In this document: positions 18,121 through 26,585 of the stretch, piece by piece | How positions within the stretch are numbered: position 1 is the stretch's first letter | How the letters are laid out: the number at the start of each line of letters is the position of its first letter | DNA from: a virus | Length of the DNA: 41,102 bases | IMG/VR virus record: IMGVR_UViG_3300020439_000020 | Span: 1-41,102 of that record | Direction: 5' to 3' (one strand) | Position numbers and translations under genes: made by a program | Notes under the pieces: model-generated | What the model was told of the DNA's origin: nothing | The model's input: only the letters and a program-made list of their open reading frames with translations | Database searches by the model: none

Positions 18121-19116
18121 ATGAGTGCAGATATTGGTGACCTAGTAGATAGGACTTTTAGAGAGTACCTTGAACCTATGGATGATTTGGTGAGCTATAC
18201 AACGCTTGCTTCAGGTATTAGTGCTACTGCAGCTACTCTTACATTTGATGGAGATTTATTATCTGTAGAAGAAGAGGATGCTTTAGACGCAGGCACTATT
18301 ATCGAAATAGGTCAAGAATTACTCATAGCAACAGACTTAAATGCTGTTACAAACACAGTATCTGTTACTAGAGGAGCAAGAGGAACAACTGCTGCTACAC
18401 ACTCAACTGGTGATATAATAAAAATTTCTCCACCTTTTCCAAGAAAAAATGTATTTGATGCGGTATGTGACCAAATTAAAAATTTATACCCTACTCTATT
18501 TGCTACTGAAACAAAATCACTCACTGCTTCTACAGGATATCAAATACTAAATGGAACAACTGACAATTACTTAGTTGCACCACTTAAAGCTATATCACAA
18601 TATACAGATTTTTCTACTGGTTCTGACCAAACTGGTACACAATTTAGAGGAGTATCAGTTGAACTTGTAGACTTACCTAATCCTTTTACTTACACAGATT
18701 CTAATGGTGCATCACAAACAGTTACATACACTACAGGTCCTTCAGTAGTGCATGCTTTACATAACTATGGTATAGCTGCAGGACAAGATATGTATGTAAC
18801 TTTTAAAAAGAAGTTTATAGAACCTACAGCAGAAGATAATACACTAGCAAACATAGGATTAGAAAATGAATATGAACCAATTATCATGGCAGGAGTAGCT
18901 GCACAAGTTATTGCAGGTAGAGATATACCCGCAGCAACAACTGATTACATTACAGACCAAATGTCAGTTTCAAATTTTCCTGTTGGAAGCGCTTCTAATG
19001 TTAGAAATTCTTTGTTGTCATATCAAAGAGCATTAATCGAGCAAGCACGAAAGGATTTAAGAGCTAGATTTCCTGAACCTGTATCTATCAATAGTATTGT
19101 ATATCCAACAGTATAA
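18121..19116 (+). CDS. Putative head-tail adaptor protein
   Basis: 331 aa, RBS AGGAGG before ATG. It contains the segment TVSVTRGARGTTAATHSTGD, a motif I associate with phage neck or tail-adaptor proteins, and a helical C-terminal third ending RARFPEPVSINSIVYPTV. The place between capsid and tail-hub genes fits a connector that joins portal to tail. One-base overlap with the next gene. Confidence 0.6.
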   Translation: MSADIGDLVDRTFREYLEPMDDLVSYTTLASGISATAATLTFDGDLLSVEEEDALDAGTIIEIGQELLIATDLNAVTNTVSVTRGARGTTAATHSTGDIIKISPPFPRKNVFDAVCDQIKNLYPTLFATETKSLTASTGYQILNGTTDNYLVAPLKAISQYTDFSTGSDQTGTQFRGVSVELVDLPNPFTYTDSNGASQTVTYTTGPSVVHALHNYGIAAGQDMYVTFKKKFIEPTAEDNTLANIGLENEYEPIIMAGVAAQVIAGRDIPAATTDYITDQMSVSNFPVGSASNVRNSLLSYQRALIEQARKDLRARFPEPVSINSIVYPTV

Positions 19117-21041
19117 TGCCTAGAATTGCATCAACTAACACAGTATCCAACCCAAAAAGACTTGGGTATGATGTACAAATAGATAATATGTTGTTACGTT
19201 CTGCTATTGGACCAGGACGAGAAATGACTATACAATCTTCTGATGTTAGAGAAGGACAAATAAATGTTAAGCAAAATGCTGAGGATTTTACGTCTAATTT
19301 AGGTCGTATATATTCTAGGAACAATTTTAGTGGTGGTTCTAATTTAGATACTGCACATAGGTCTAATGGTAAACCTAATGACAATACTAGATATTGGGAT
19401 AGTCAAAGCATAGATGTATTTCATAATGATTTAGGAAAAGCATACAATATTCAACTACTACACACTACAGAAAAAGAACAAACTTTAACATCTGCGGTAA
19501 GTCACATGGCAGTAGTTGGAACAAGAATATATGTATCAGATGATGAAACGTTATACAAATCAGACGATGGTGGAGACAACTGGAGTACAGTTTCAGAAGG
19601 ATTAACTGCAGGTTATCAAATAAAAGGATTAGCAGCACATGGAGATTTACTTTATATAACAGCAAATAACGGTTCTGCAGGTGAAATAGAAAGTCTTACA
19701 AGCGGTGGTACATCTACGCAAAAAATGTCGGCTGCTGTATACGATAAAATATTTTCAGTAAAAGGTCAATTAATTGTAAGCATAGGTAATGCCTTACATC
19801 CTTATGATGGTAATACAACAGTAGGTTCTGCTATTGTTACATTACCTTCAGGACAAACATTTACAGATGCAACAGATGCAGGTGCTGTTGTATTAGTAAC
19901 AGCAACAGATGGTAGAATATATTCACTTAAAGATATATCAGGAACATTAACACTTAAAGGTCAAACAGAAATATCAGGAGAACAACCAACTTGCATTGTT
20001 GAATCACAGGGAATAATTTTTTATGGTACTAAAGAAGTACAGACTGGTACGAAAGTTATTGGAAGATTATACCGTGCGTCATTAACAGTTGCAGATGATT
20101 TATATGTATTAGGACAAAATCAATTAATTAAACAATGGGATGCAGATAGTATTGATAACTCACCAAATAATTTATTTACTACTAGAGATAGTGTATATAC
20201 AGGTATCAAGGAATCAGCTAGCACAAGTTTTTTGTGGAGGTATTATTTACCTACTGCAGGTATTGCTAGATACTATAAAGCAAGTGCAGGTGGCACAATA
20301 AATAATATAGTAAATGTTAACGAAAAGTTTTTATTTACAGTGAGTTCTGATGGAGTTTATCAACAAACTTCTACTTTTGAATCAGAAGGGTTTTTAATTT
20401 TATCTGCTGCTGATTTTTTTACTGCAGAAAGTAAACAATTTGTAGGTGCAGAAGTATCTACATTCACACTTGCTTCTAATACTTCAGTAGATTTAGAATA
20501 TTCTACAAAGTTTGAAGCATTAGATAATCCAAACGATGCAAGTTTTAAAAAAGCATTTACTCAGGTAGGTGGTGTAGGTGATACTGAACAACAAATTGAA
20601 GAAGTTAGTAGGTATATAGTTGGGAAAGTAGTTTTGAAAACAAGTGATGGAGTAAGTACACCAAAACTAAAATCAGTACAATTTAGAGCATTAGCAAGAC
20701 CTGAACTTGTAGTAGCACAAATACCAATAAATATATCAGACCGTGTAGAAAGACCAGGAAGAAAACCTATAAAAGTAAAAGGATTAGGTAATGCTTTATA
20801 TTCTGCACTTAGAGATATTGAAGGTGACTCTGTAACCGTTGAAATATTTAGTCCTCAAGAAATAATAAAAGGTGTAGTTGAAAGAATTAGTTATCCAATT
20901 AATGCTAATGTTGAAAGAGGTAGCGTAATGGAGTATGCTATTATTACAGTAAGAGGAACTAGGCAAGCTAGTTTGGATGATGTTACAAGTATCCAAATAT
21001 TTGGTATTAACGCACTTGGACAAGTAAGGTTTGGTGCATAG
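19116..21041 (+). CDS. Putative tail hub/nozzle, beta-propeller-like
   Basis: 641 aa. The central region repeats short beta-strand units. It carries one clear Asp-box, SDDGGDNW (S-x-D-x-G-x-x-W), near residue 150, followed by blade-like stretches (GDLLYITANNGS; GQLIVSIGNALHPYDG; GIIFYGTKEVQTG). Asp-boxes mark beta-propeller blades. The C-terminal ~120 residues resemble a separate beta domain (RVERPGRKPIKVKGLGNALY). Podovirus nozzle proteins often carry a propeller; assignment to the tail tip is inference from order and fold. Confidence 0.6.
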   Translation: MPRIASTNTVSNPKRLGYDVQIDNMLLRSAIGPGREMTIQSSDVREGQINVKQNAEDFTSNLGRIYSRNNFSGGSNLDTAHRSNGKPNDNTRYWDSQSIDVFHNDLGKAYNIQLLHTTEKEQTLTSAVSHMAVVGTRIYVSDDETLYKSDDGGDNWSTVSEGLTAGYQIKGLAAHGDLLYITANNGSAGEIESLTSGGTSTQKMSAAVYDKIFSVKGQLIVSIGNALHPYDGNTTVGSAIVTLPSGQTFTDATDAGAVVLVTATDGRIYSLKDISGTLTLKGQTEISGEQPTCIVESQGIIFYGTKEVQTGTKVIGRLYRASLTVADDLYVLGQNQLIKQWDADSIDNSPNNLFTTRDSVYTGIKESASTSFLWRYYLPTAGIARYYKASAGGTINNIVNVNEKFLFTVSSDGVYQQTSTFESEGFLILSAADFFTAESKQFVGAEVSTFTLASNTSVDLEYSTKFEALDNPNDASFKKAFTQVGGVGDTEQQIEEVSRYIVGKVVLKTSDGVSTPKLKSVQFRALARPELVVAQIPINISDRVERPGRKPIKVKGLGNALYSALRDIEGDSVTVEIFSPQEIIKGVVERISYPINANVERGSVMEYAIITVRGTRQASLDDVTSIQIFGINALGQVRFGA

Positions 21042-21048
21042 GAGATAA

Positions 21049-22062
21049 ATGACAGCACAAGAAGTAAATTTTTCAAACTTTTATGAAAGTACACTTGCTA
21101 GCCTTATGGCTTCAAGTGCTACTAATGGAACATTAACTGCAGCTCCTACATCAAATGGAACAAGCAATATATCTGTACCTTATTATTTAGTTGTAGACCC
21201 TGATGAACAAAGCAAGAGAGAAGTTATATTGGTAACTGCTGCATCAGGAACATCTATGACAACAATAGAAAGAGATAAAGAAAATAGACATGGTGGTTCT
21301 CCACCTGACCATCAAGCAGACACAGTTGTTCGTATGGCAGTTGTCAAAGAAATGTTTGAGGATTTACACGACAGAGTAGATGCTGCAGGTGATGTAACTG
21401 GTTCATCTACAACAACATTTACTAATAAAACATTTAATGCAGATGGTACAGGAAACTCTATAACTAACATAGAGAACGCAGATATTAAGTCAGGTGCTGC
21501 AATAGATGCTGCGAAAATACATAATGGTTCAGTATCTAACACAGAGTTTGGATATTTAGATGGTGTATCTTCTGCTATACAAACACAGTTAGATAACATT
21601 ACAGCAGGTACATCTACACTTACAGTACCTATAACAGTTAAAGTAGCTGATGATGGTTCAGGTTCACAAAATGTTTTTTACTTTTTAAATGGTTCTGATT
21701 CAGGTGCAGGTACAAGGTCAACTAACTTTGTATTTAAAGTAGGTTTTAAATATAAGTTTGATACATCTGATAGCTCTTTATCAGGACATAACTTTAAATT
21801 TTCTACAAAGAAAGATGGAGAAAACGCTAGTGGTAGTGAATTTACTACCAATGTAACAACTGCAGGTACACCAGGAAGTGCAGGTGCTTCTACAACAATA
21901 GAGATTACACCTGAAACTTTAGGTATTGCAGGTGCTACAAGTGTTTTATATTATTATTGTAGTAATCACTCAGGAATGGGTGGTAATGGTAAGATTAGTT
22001 TAGATGCAGGTAGTGCATTCAAACTTAATGGTGCAAAGCAATTCTTTGCACTTAATGGATAG
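21049..22062 (+). CDS. Tail fibre with cupredoxin-like domain
   Basis: 337 aa. Residues ~1-110 are the fibre base, ending with MAVVKEMFEDLHDRV. Residues ~125-180 carry the marine-phage fibre signature TFTNKTFNADGTGNSI...NIENADIKSGAAIDAAKI...VSNTEFGYLDGVSSAIQTQL. Residues ~185-325 form a beta-rich domain with candidate type-1 copper ligands H247 (GHNFKF), C304, H307 and M310 in YYYCSNHSGMGG. The C-x2-H-x2-M spacing is tighter than the plastocyanin C-x2-H-x4-M. Copper binding is inferred, not shown. It probably faces the outside of the virion and may take part in adsorption. Confidence 0.75.
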   Translation: MTAQEVNFSNFYESTLASLMASSATNGTLTAAPTSNGTSNISVPYYLVVDPDEQSKREVILVTAASGTSMTTIERDKENRHGGSPPDHQADTVVRMAVVKEMFEDLHDRVDAAGDVTGSSTTTFTNKTFNADGTGNSITNIENADIKSGAAIDAAKIHNGSVSNTEFGYLDGVSSAIQTQLDNITAGTSTLTVPITVKVADDGSGSQNVFYFLNGSDSGAGTRSTNFVFKVGFKYKFDTSDSSLSGHNFKFSTKKDGENASGSEFTTNVTTAGTPGSAGASTTIEITPETLGIAGATSVLYYYCSNHSGMGGNGKISLDAGSAFKLNGAKQFFALNG

Positions 22063-22073
22063 TAGGAGAATAA

Positions 22074-22409
22074 ATGGCAAGTGGTGTTTTAGGACAAGCA
22101 GTAATTACATCAAGCACATCAGGTGCTTCTTTAGTAGTGTACACAGTACCTGCTAGTAAGTTAGCTGTATGTAATGTGAATATTGCAAGTATATCTGCAT
22201 CAACACAAACTATTGACTTAGCAATCCCTAATGAAACAGATGGTACTTTTGACAGTTTAGACCTGTTAGAAGATGACACTTCTTTAGCAGAAGCAGATGT
22301 TCTTGAAAGAACAAACATTGTGCTTGAAGCAGGTAGAAGTATTGTAGTAACATCATCTGATGGTACAGGTGTAGCAGTCAATGTTTATGGCGTTGAAGAG
22401 GATGTATAA
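22074..22409 (+). CDS. Small tail-fibre-associated protein
   Basis: 111 aa, RBS TAGGAGA. Beta-rich, with SGASLVVYTVPASKLAVCNVNI and a C-terminal VLEAGRSIVVTSSDGTGVAVNVYG. This pattern is common in small proteins at marine phage tail tips; role unknown. It starts the run of short paralogous tail genes and overlaps the next by one base. Confidence 0.6.
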   Translation: MASGVLGQAVITSSTSGASLVVYTVPASKLAVCNVNIASISASTQTIDLAIPNETDGTFDSLDLLEDDTSLAEADVLERTNIVLEAGRSIVVTSSDGTGVAVNVYGVEEDV

Positions 22410-22756
22410 TGGGTAGAAAGATAACACCTGTTCCTACAGTATCAGGAACTGTTAAAAGTATTCAGCATATATCTACAACTATTTATGAAAGCGGCACAGA
22501 TGCTGATGTATCTATAACAGCAGTAAGTGCTACAAACAAAGCATATATTGTAAATAGTAGTCAAAGTGCTAATCACTATGGCGGTTTTGAATATTCTAAT
22601 AGAGATGTATCTAGTGGTAACTCATCTGCACCTGATGTATTTTTTACAAGCACAAGTAATGTGCGTGTACATACTGATGAGCTTGATGTATTTGGTGGAT
22701 ATAGTTATGGTACTGTACAAGGTGCTTTTTATGGAAGTGTAATAGAGGTTACATAA
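22409..22756 (+). CDS. Small tail protein, tandem paralogue 1
   Basis: 115 aa. It shares with the next gene the frame TGTVKSIQHI...ITAVS-x-x-NKAYI and an end of the form G-x-VIEVT, while the middle (residues ~50-85) differs completely. Overlaps both neighbours by one base. Conserved ends around a changed middle are typical of surface proteins under diversifying selection; receptor binding is inferred. Confidence 0.6.
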   Translation: MGRKITPVPTVSGTVKSIQHISTTIYESGTDADVSITAVSATNKAYIVNSSQSANHYGGFEYSNRDVSSGNSSAPDVFFTSTSNVRVHTDELDVFGGYSYGTVQGAFYGSVIEVT

Positions 22757-23097
22757 TGGGTAGATTTGCACCAACACAGACAACTACAGGTACAGTAAAA
22801 AGTATTCAACACATTGGTGCTACATTGTCACTTAACGCAACACAGAGTATAACTATAACTGCAGTAAGCAATATAAATAAAGCATACATTATTAGTAATG
22901 GGGAAAGTTCAAGAATGGGTGGTAGTGCAGGTAATGATGTAAAAGCAAGAAGTGGTTCAGCTCGTAGCGAAGGTGGTGCTAGACTTACAAGTACAACTAA
23001 TGTAGATGTAACTTGTGGAAATTTAGATATGTTTTCAGGACATCATTTTTATACAGCAACAGGTTATTATAGAGGTGCAGTGATAGAGGTAACATAA
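22756..23097 (+). CDS. Small tail protein, tandem paralogue 2
   Basis: 113 aa, paralogue of the preceding gene (GTVKSIQHIGATLS; SNINKAYIISNG; GAVIEVT). The middle is Ser/Gly/Arg-rich (RMGGSAGNDVKARSGSARS). One-base TAATG overlaps at both ends. Probably a second receptor-contact subunit; unproven. Confidence 0.6.
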   Translation: MGRFAPTQTTTGTVKSIQHIGATLSLNATQSITITAVSNINKAYIISNGESSRMGGSAGNDVKARSGSARSEGGARLTSTTNVDVTCGNLDMFSGHHFYTATGYYRGAVIEVT

Positions 23098-23411
23098 TGA
23101 AATATGTAAAAGTAACAACAGGAAATGTGGTTGTAGCAACAGTACAACCCACATCATCAGTAATAGAGGGTGATAGAACTTTCATTGGTGAAGGTTATAT
23201 AGAGATAGACCCAAACATAGAAGATAGACAAGTCTTGAAATGTTTATACGATAGTTCAGCAGAAGCACAATCTGTTAAAACTATGGCTAGTTTTACATAC
23301 CCTACTACTGATGCACAAGGTAATGAAAGATTTTATAATCAAGATACAGGTGTACTTGAACAGTACACTTATCAGGAAGATGGGTATATAACAGGCAAAG
23401 AAAATGCCTAA
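23097..23411 (+). CDS. Small tail-module protein
   Basis: 104 aa. Starts MKYVKVTTGNVVVATVQPTSS and ends with TYQEDGYITGKENA. Mixed alpha/beta, no domain recognised. Its place between fibre paralogues and the 280-aa gene suggests a fibre-assembly or tip role. Confidence 0.55.
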   Translation: MKYVKVTTGNVVVATVQPTSSVIEGDRTFIGEGYIEIDPNIEDRQVLKCLYDSSAEAQSVKTMASFTYPTTDAQGNERFYNQDTGVLEQYTYQEDGYITGKENA

Positions 23412-24253
23412 TGCGAGTTATTAAACTAGCAAAAGATTTACCTGACCCAATTAGTTATTTAGAAGCTGTAAAAAAATATCAGGATTGGGATAACATAAAA
23501 CAATGGGCAAAGTTTGATGTTGATACTGCTTATCCATTTGTAGAAACACAAGAAAGTTCACACCATTTGTACTGTCCTAATTGTGATGATTACACAAATT
23601 CTGAATGTAAAATATTTCAAGAAGAATTATCAATTATAGATACTAGGTATCAAACACACATAGGTAAATTACCTACAATTAAAAGATGCCCTGCAATAGT
23701 AGATAGTTTAAATTCAGGTGTTGTATTAGTTGCACACGAGAATATGTATTTTGAAGCAACAGAAATAGAGAATCATCCACTTAAAAAAACTATATTTAGT
23801 TATACAGATGGATTTAAACCTAACCAGTATCACCATACAACACCACAGTTTGATTTATTTGAAATGGGTTTTGATGTATCACACAACATATCTGTAAAAA
23901 TAAACTTTCCTTACCGTATAGAAACAGACAAAGACCATTTAGTTTTGTTAAAGGATTTGTTTTGGCTAGGTAGTTTACCTTTTAAAATAGTAGAAGGATT
24001 GCAAGACTTTAATGCCTTTGGTGGTATATTTGTAAATACATTTTGGAATATAAAAGATGGTGACAAAGTAATAATAGAAAAAGGCACACCAATAGTACAT
24101 TGTATAGAAGTACCTAAATCTACATTAGAACCATTTGAGATAGTAGAAAGAGATGAGTTACCTGAAGAATATTTTACTAATATTATAGAAGAAGAAAAAC
24201 AAATTCTAGCAAAAAATGGTTATAGAAATAAACAAAGAAAGATGTTAGAGTAA
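23411..24253 (+). CDS. 280-aa protein with Cys/His cluster in fibre module
   Basis: A helical N-terminus is followed by a cysteine/histidine cluster HHLYCPNCDDYTNSECKIF (near residue 55), with a further Cys at IKRCPAI. The second half is beta-rich and contains YHHTTPQFDLFEMGF and NTFWNIKDGDKVIIEKGTPI, which faintly recalls DUF6065-like or cupin-like folds; that resemblance is weak. It may be an enzyme acting on a small molecule or host glycan. The codon style matches its neighbours, so it is not an obvious recent arrival. Confidence 0.5.
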   Translation: MRVIKLAKDLPDPISYLEAVKKYQDWDNIKQWAKFDVDTAYPFVETQESSHHLYCPNCDDYTNSECKIFQEELSIIDTRYQTHIGKLPTIKRCPAIVDSLNSGVVLVAHENMYFEATEIENHPLKKTIFSYTDGFKPNQYHHTTPQFDLFEMGFDVSHNISVKINFPYRIETDKDHLVLLKDLFWLGSLPFKIVEGLQDFNAFGGIFVNTFWNIKDGDKVIIEKGTPIVHCIEVPKSTLEPFEIVERDELPEEYFTNIIEEEKQILAKNGYRNKQRKMLE

Positions 24254-24257
24254 TCCT

Positions 24258-24899
24258 ATGTCACTTTTAACTACACTCAAAGAAGGTGGAGGACTTAACA
24301 TAGATACAATAGGTAATTTACCTATTGATGAAGATATAGATTTCTTACCTGATACTGATGGTAAATTAGAATTAATTAGTACAATAATTGCAGATGGTAC
24401 AGCTACTTCAGTTGCTTTTACAAGCATGCAAGAAGGTACATACAGAACTCATTTGCTTACAACAACAGCTTTTACAAGTGCTGCTTCTAGTCCTACTGGA
24501 CATTTCAATATGAGATTAAGTAATAATGGTGGTTCATCATATATTAGTTCTGCTAATTATTACAAAATAAATAGGTATGGTAATGTAACAGGTTCAGATA
24601 AAGGTTTAAGTAGATACTCTGCAGACACAGAAATTGAGTATTTTGTAGGTACAGATAACTCATCAACAGATAAATTAGGATGGGGTTATACATGGTTTAA
24701 TGACCTTGGTCAAAGTAGTCAATATAGCCAATTTACACAAATGGCAGGTGGACATAATACTAATAACAATTTAGATTACTATGCATTTGGTGGTGGACAA
24801 TTAGCTATTGCAGAGGTACATAATGCCATGCAAATATATAATAATCGTGGTGCAAATATTACAGGTATATTTAGTTTGTATGGATTGAAAGCAGAATAA
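24258..24899 (+). CDS. Tail adhesin-like protein, paralogue A
   Basis: 213 aa. Beta-rich and Ser/Asn/Gly-rich. It ends ANITGIFSLYGLKAE, matching the ends of the next two genes (CKITVWGYK; GKFSLYGISK). The N-terminal ~45 residues act as a separate attachment segment. Likely a distal fibre subunit that contacts the host surface; inference from paralogy and place. Confidence 0.6.
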   Translation: MSLLTTLKEGGGLNIDTIGNLPIDEDIDFLPDTDGKLELISTIIADGTATSVAFTSMQEGTYRTHLLTTTAFTSAASSPTGHFNMRLSNNGGSSYISSANYYKINRYGNVTGSDKGLSRYSADTEIEYFVGTDNSSTDKLGWGYTWFNDLGQSSQYSQFTQMAGGHNTNNNLDYYAFGGGQLAIAEVHNAMQIYNNRGANITGIFSLYGLKAE

Positions 24900-25417
24900 T
24901 GGCATTAGAGTTTGTAAAAGAAGTTACTAATACAAGTGCTACAACATCAGTATCATGCACAGATTGTTTTAGTGCTGATTACACTAATTATTTAGTTGTA
25001 TTAAATGTTGATAGTCTTGCTATGGAAGCTGCATTAGAATGGCGTGTCATCAATGGTAGTGGAATAGTATCAGCATCAGAGTATGACCATGGAGGTTATA
25101 GTATGCGTTCTAGTGATAGTAACCCTAGTCATTTAAAAGCAATAAATAATAATAAATGGCAATACTTTATGTATGGCGAAAGTACTCAAGGTGGAGTTTC
25201 TGTTAATGAAGTATTTAGTCCTTTTGCAAGTGACACTTTTACCTATATAAATACAAAAATGCAATCACAATATTTTCATACTTCACCTACACACCGTGAC
25301 CAATCAAGACATGCTTTTGGAGTGTATCATGTTGCAGAAAGTATTACAGGTATAGCTGTTGTAACAACGAATGCTGCTATAGAAAATTGTAAAATAACTG
25401 TATGGGGGTATAAATAA
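24899..25417 (+). CDS. Tail adhesin-like protein, paralogue B
   Basis: 172 aa. Begins MALEFVKEVTNTSATTSVSC, like the start of paralogue C (SLVKVSEVDVSSAQATVTL). Beta-sandwich profile with a closing strand CKITVWGYK. One-base overlaps with both neighbours. Distal tail protein by analogy with other marine phages. Confidence 0.6.
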   Translation: MALEFVKEVTNTSATTSVSCTDCFSADYTNYLVVLNVDSLAMEAALEWRVINGSGIVSASEYDHGGYSMRSSDSNPSHLKAINNNKWQYFMYGESTQGGVSVNEVFSPFASDTFTYINTKMQSQYFHTSPTHRDQSRHAFGVYHVAESITGIAVVTTNAAIENCKITVWGYK

Positions 25418-25929
25418 TGCCAGGTTCATTAGTTAAAGTATCTGAAGTAGATGTATCATCAGCACAAGCTACTGTTACATTAACAGGTATTGATGATACT
25501 TATAATGTGTACAAATTAATGGTTACTGATGTAACACCTTCTAATGATGATGTATCTTTATATGGAAGAATAACTAAATCAGGTAGCCCTGATACTACAA
25601 GTAATTATGATGTAGGTTATTTAAATATGAATAGCTATGCTAATGCTTCTGCTACTGATGATGTTGACCAAGATTCTATTAATTTTGGTAATACAGGTTC
25701 AGGCACAGGAGAAACACAAAATTTAGAATTATGGTTGTTTAATTTTCATACTGCTACATACAGTAATATAAGCAGAGAACAAGTTGCTTACAATGCTTCA
25801 CCTGCATTAAGTGGTCAACATGGACAAATTACACATACAGTTAGCACAGCTAGTGACGGTATGCATTTTTATTTTGCTAGTGGTAATATAGTAGATGGTA
25901 AGTTTTCTTTATATGGAATATCTAAATAA
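25417..25929 (+). CDS. Tail adhesin-like protein, paralogue C
   Basis: 170 aa. The common frame is V-x-x-x-x-x-x-YNVYKLMVTDV near residue 30, then a variable loop-rich centre, then the closing GKFSLYGISK. Third of three tandem paralogues; their order and one-base overlaps suggest duplication and divergence in place. Role as receptor contact is inferred. Confidence 0.6.
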   Translation: MPGSLVKVSEVDVSSAQATVTLTGIDDTYNVYKLMVTDVTPSNDDVSLYGRITKSGSPDTTSNYDVGYLNMNSYANASATDDVDQDSINFGNTGSGTGETQNLELWLFNFHTATYSNISREQVAYNASPALSGQHGQITHTVSTASDGMHFYFASGNIVDGKFSLYGISK

Positions 25930-25948
25930 ATATGTTAGGATATAAACT

Positions 25949-26248
25949 ATGGCAACATTAGAAGAATTTGTAACACAAGAAACTGCAGCAGTTGAAGCAG
26001 CTAAACCATTAAATAAAAATGTAGATGGTGTAGTAAGTGAATTATCTGATGCAGAATATACTCAATTAATTAACGATAGAGCTAAGAATTTATTTAATCA
26101 ACAAGAGTTTGGTTACATAACAGCTAGACAAGAAGCGTATAATTCTATTGCAGACCAACTTGATATGCAGTATTGGGATGCTGTTAATGGAACTACTACT
26201 TGGAAAGACCACATAGCACAGGTTAAAGCTGACAACCCAAAACCTTAA
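25949..26248 (+). CDS. Small tail-end structural protein
   Basis: 99 aa, ATG with a TTAGGA upstream. Acidic, helical. The C-terminal half reads AYNSIADQLDMQYWDAVNGT followed by TTWKDHIAQVKADNPKP, a motif I recall from small proteins at the end of tail modules of marine phages (similar to Y-x-S-I-x-D-Q-L-D-M). Probably a fibre assembly or virion component. Confidence 0.65.
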   Translation: MATLEEFVTQETAAVEAAKPLNKNVDGVVSELSDAEYTQLINDRAKNLFNQQEFGYITARQEAYNSIADQLDMQYWDAVNGTTTWKDHIAQVKADNPKP

Positions 26249-26263
26249 TGCTACAATCCCAAT

Positions 26264-26407
26264 ATGGACTTCATATTAATATTTTTTTTTGGATATTTTT
26301 TTAGAGATATAACTTTATTTCTTAAAAACTTAGTTAATTATGAAAATATAACAATAGATGATTGGGATACAGAATTTGAGGAATGGCGTTCTGATGACTT
26401 ACCCTAA
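26264..26407 (+). CDS. Small membrane protein with acidic tail
   Basis: 47 aa. A hydrophobic N-terminal helix (MDFILIFFFGYFF) is followed by an acidic cytoplasmic-type tail ending EFEEWRSDDLP. Its end overlaps the next gene by 14 bases. It opens the lysis/envelope cassette. A single-pass membrane peptide; function unknown. Confidence 0.5.
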   Translation: MDFILIFFFGYFFRDITLFLKNLVNYENITIDDWDTEFEEWRSDDLP

Positions 26408-26585
26408 CGGCAACGGCTTTACACAGAAAGAGATGTTGAATCTTATATTGGAAGGACAACAGGATATAAACAAACGCATAGATGAGTTACACGAAAAGGT
26501 TAATCAAAAAATATCAAGACAAGAGCTAAGTGGTTGGTTAGTTGCAATCTCGGCACTGGTGGTGTTAATCAATAATTTAATGTGA
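26394..26585 (+). CDS. Coiled-coil protein with C-terminal membrane helix (holin-like)
   Basis: 63 aa from ATG 26394 (GAGG about 10 bases upstream); an earlier ATG at 26358 lacks an RBS. A heptad-like helix (MLNLILEGQQDINKRIDELH) leads into a C-terminal transmembrane helix (GWLVAISALVVLINNLM). This layout resembles XhlA-type hemolysin/holin-associated proteins of Gram-positive phages; not proven. The stop overlaps the GTG of the next gene. Confidence 0.55.
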   Translation: MTYPNGNGFTQKEMLNLILEGQQDINKRIDELHEKVNQKISRQELSGWLVAISALVVLINNLM

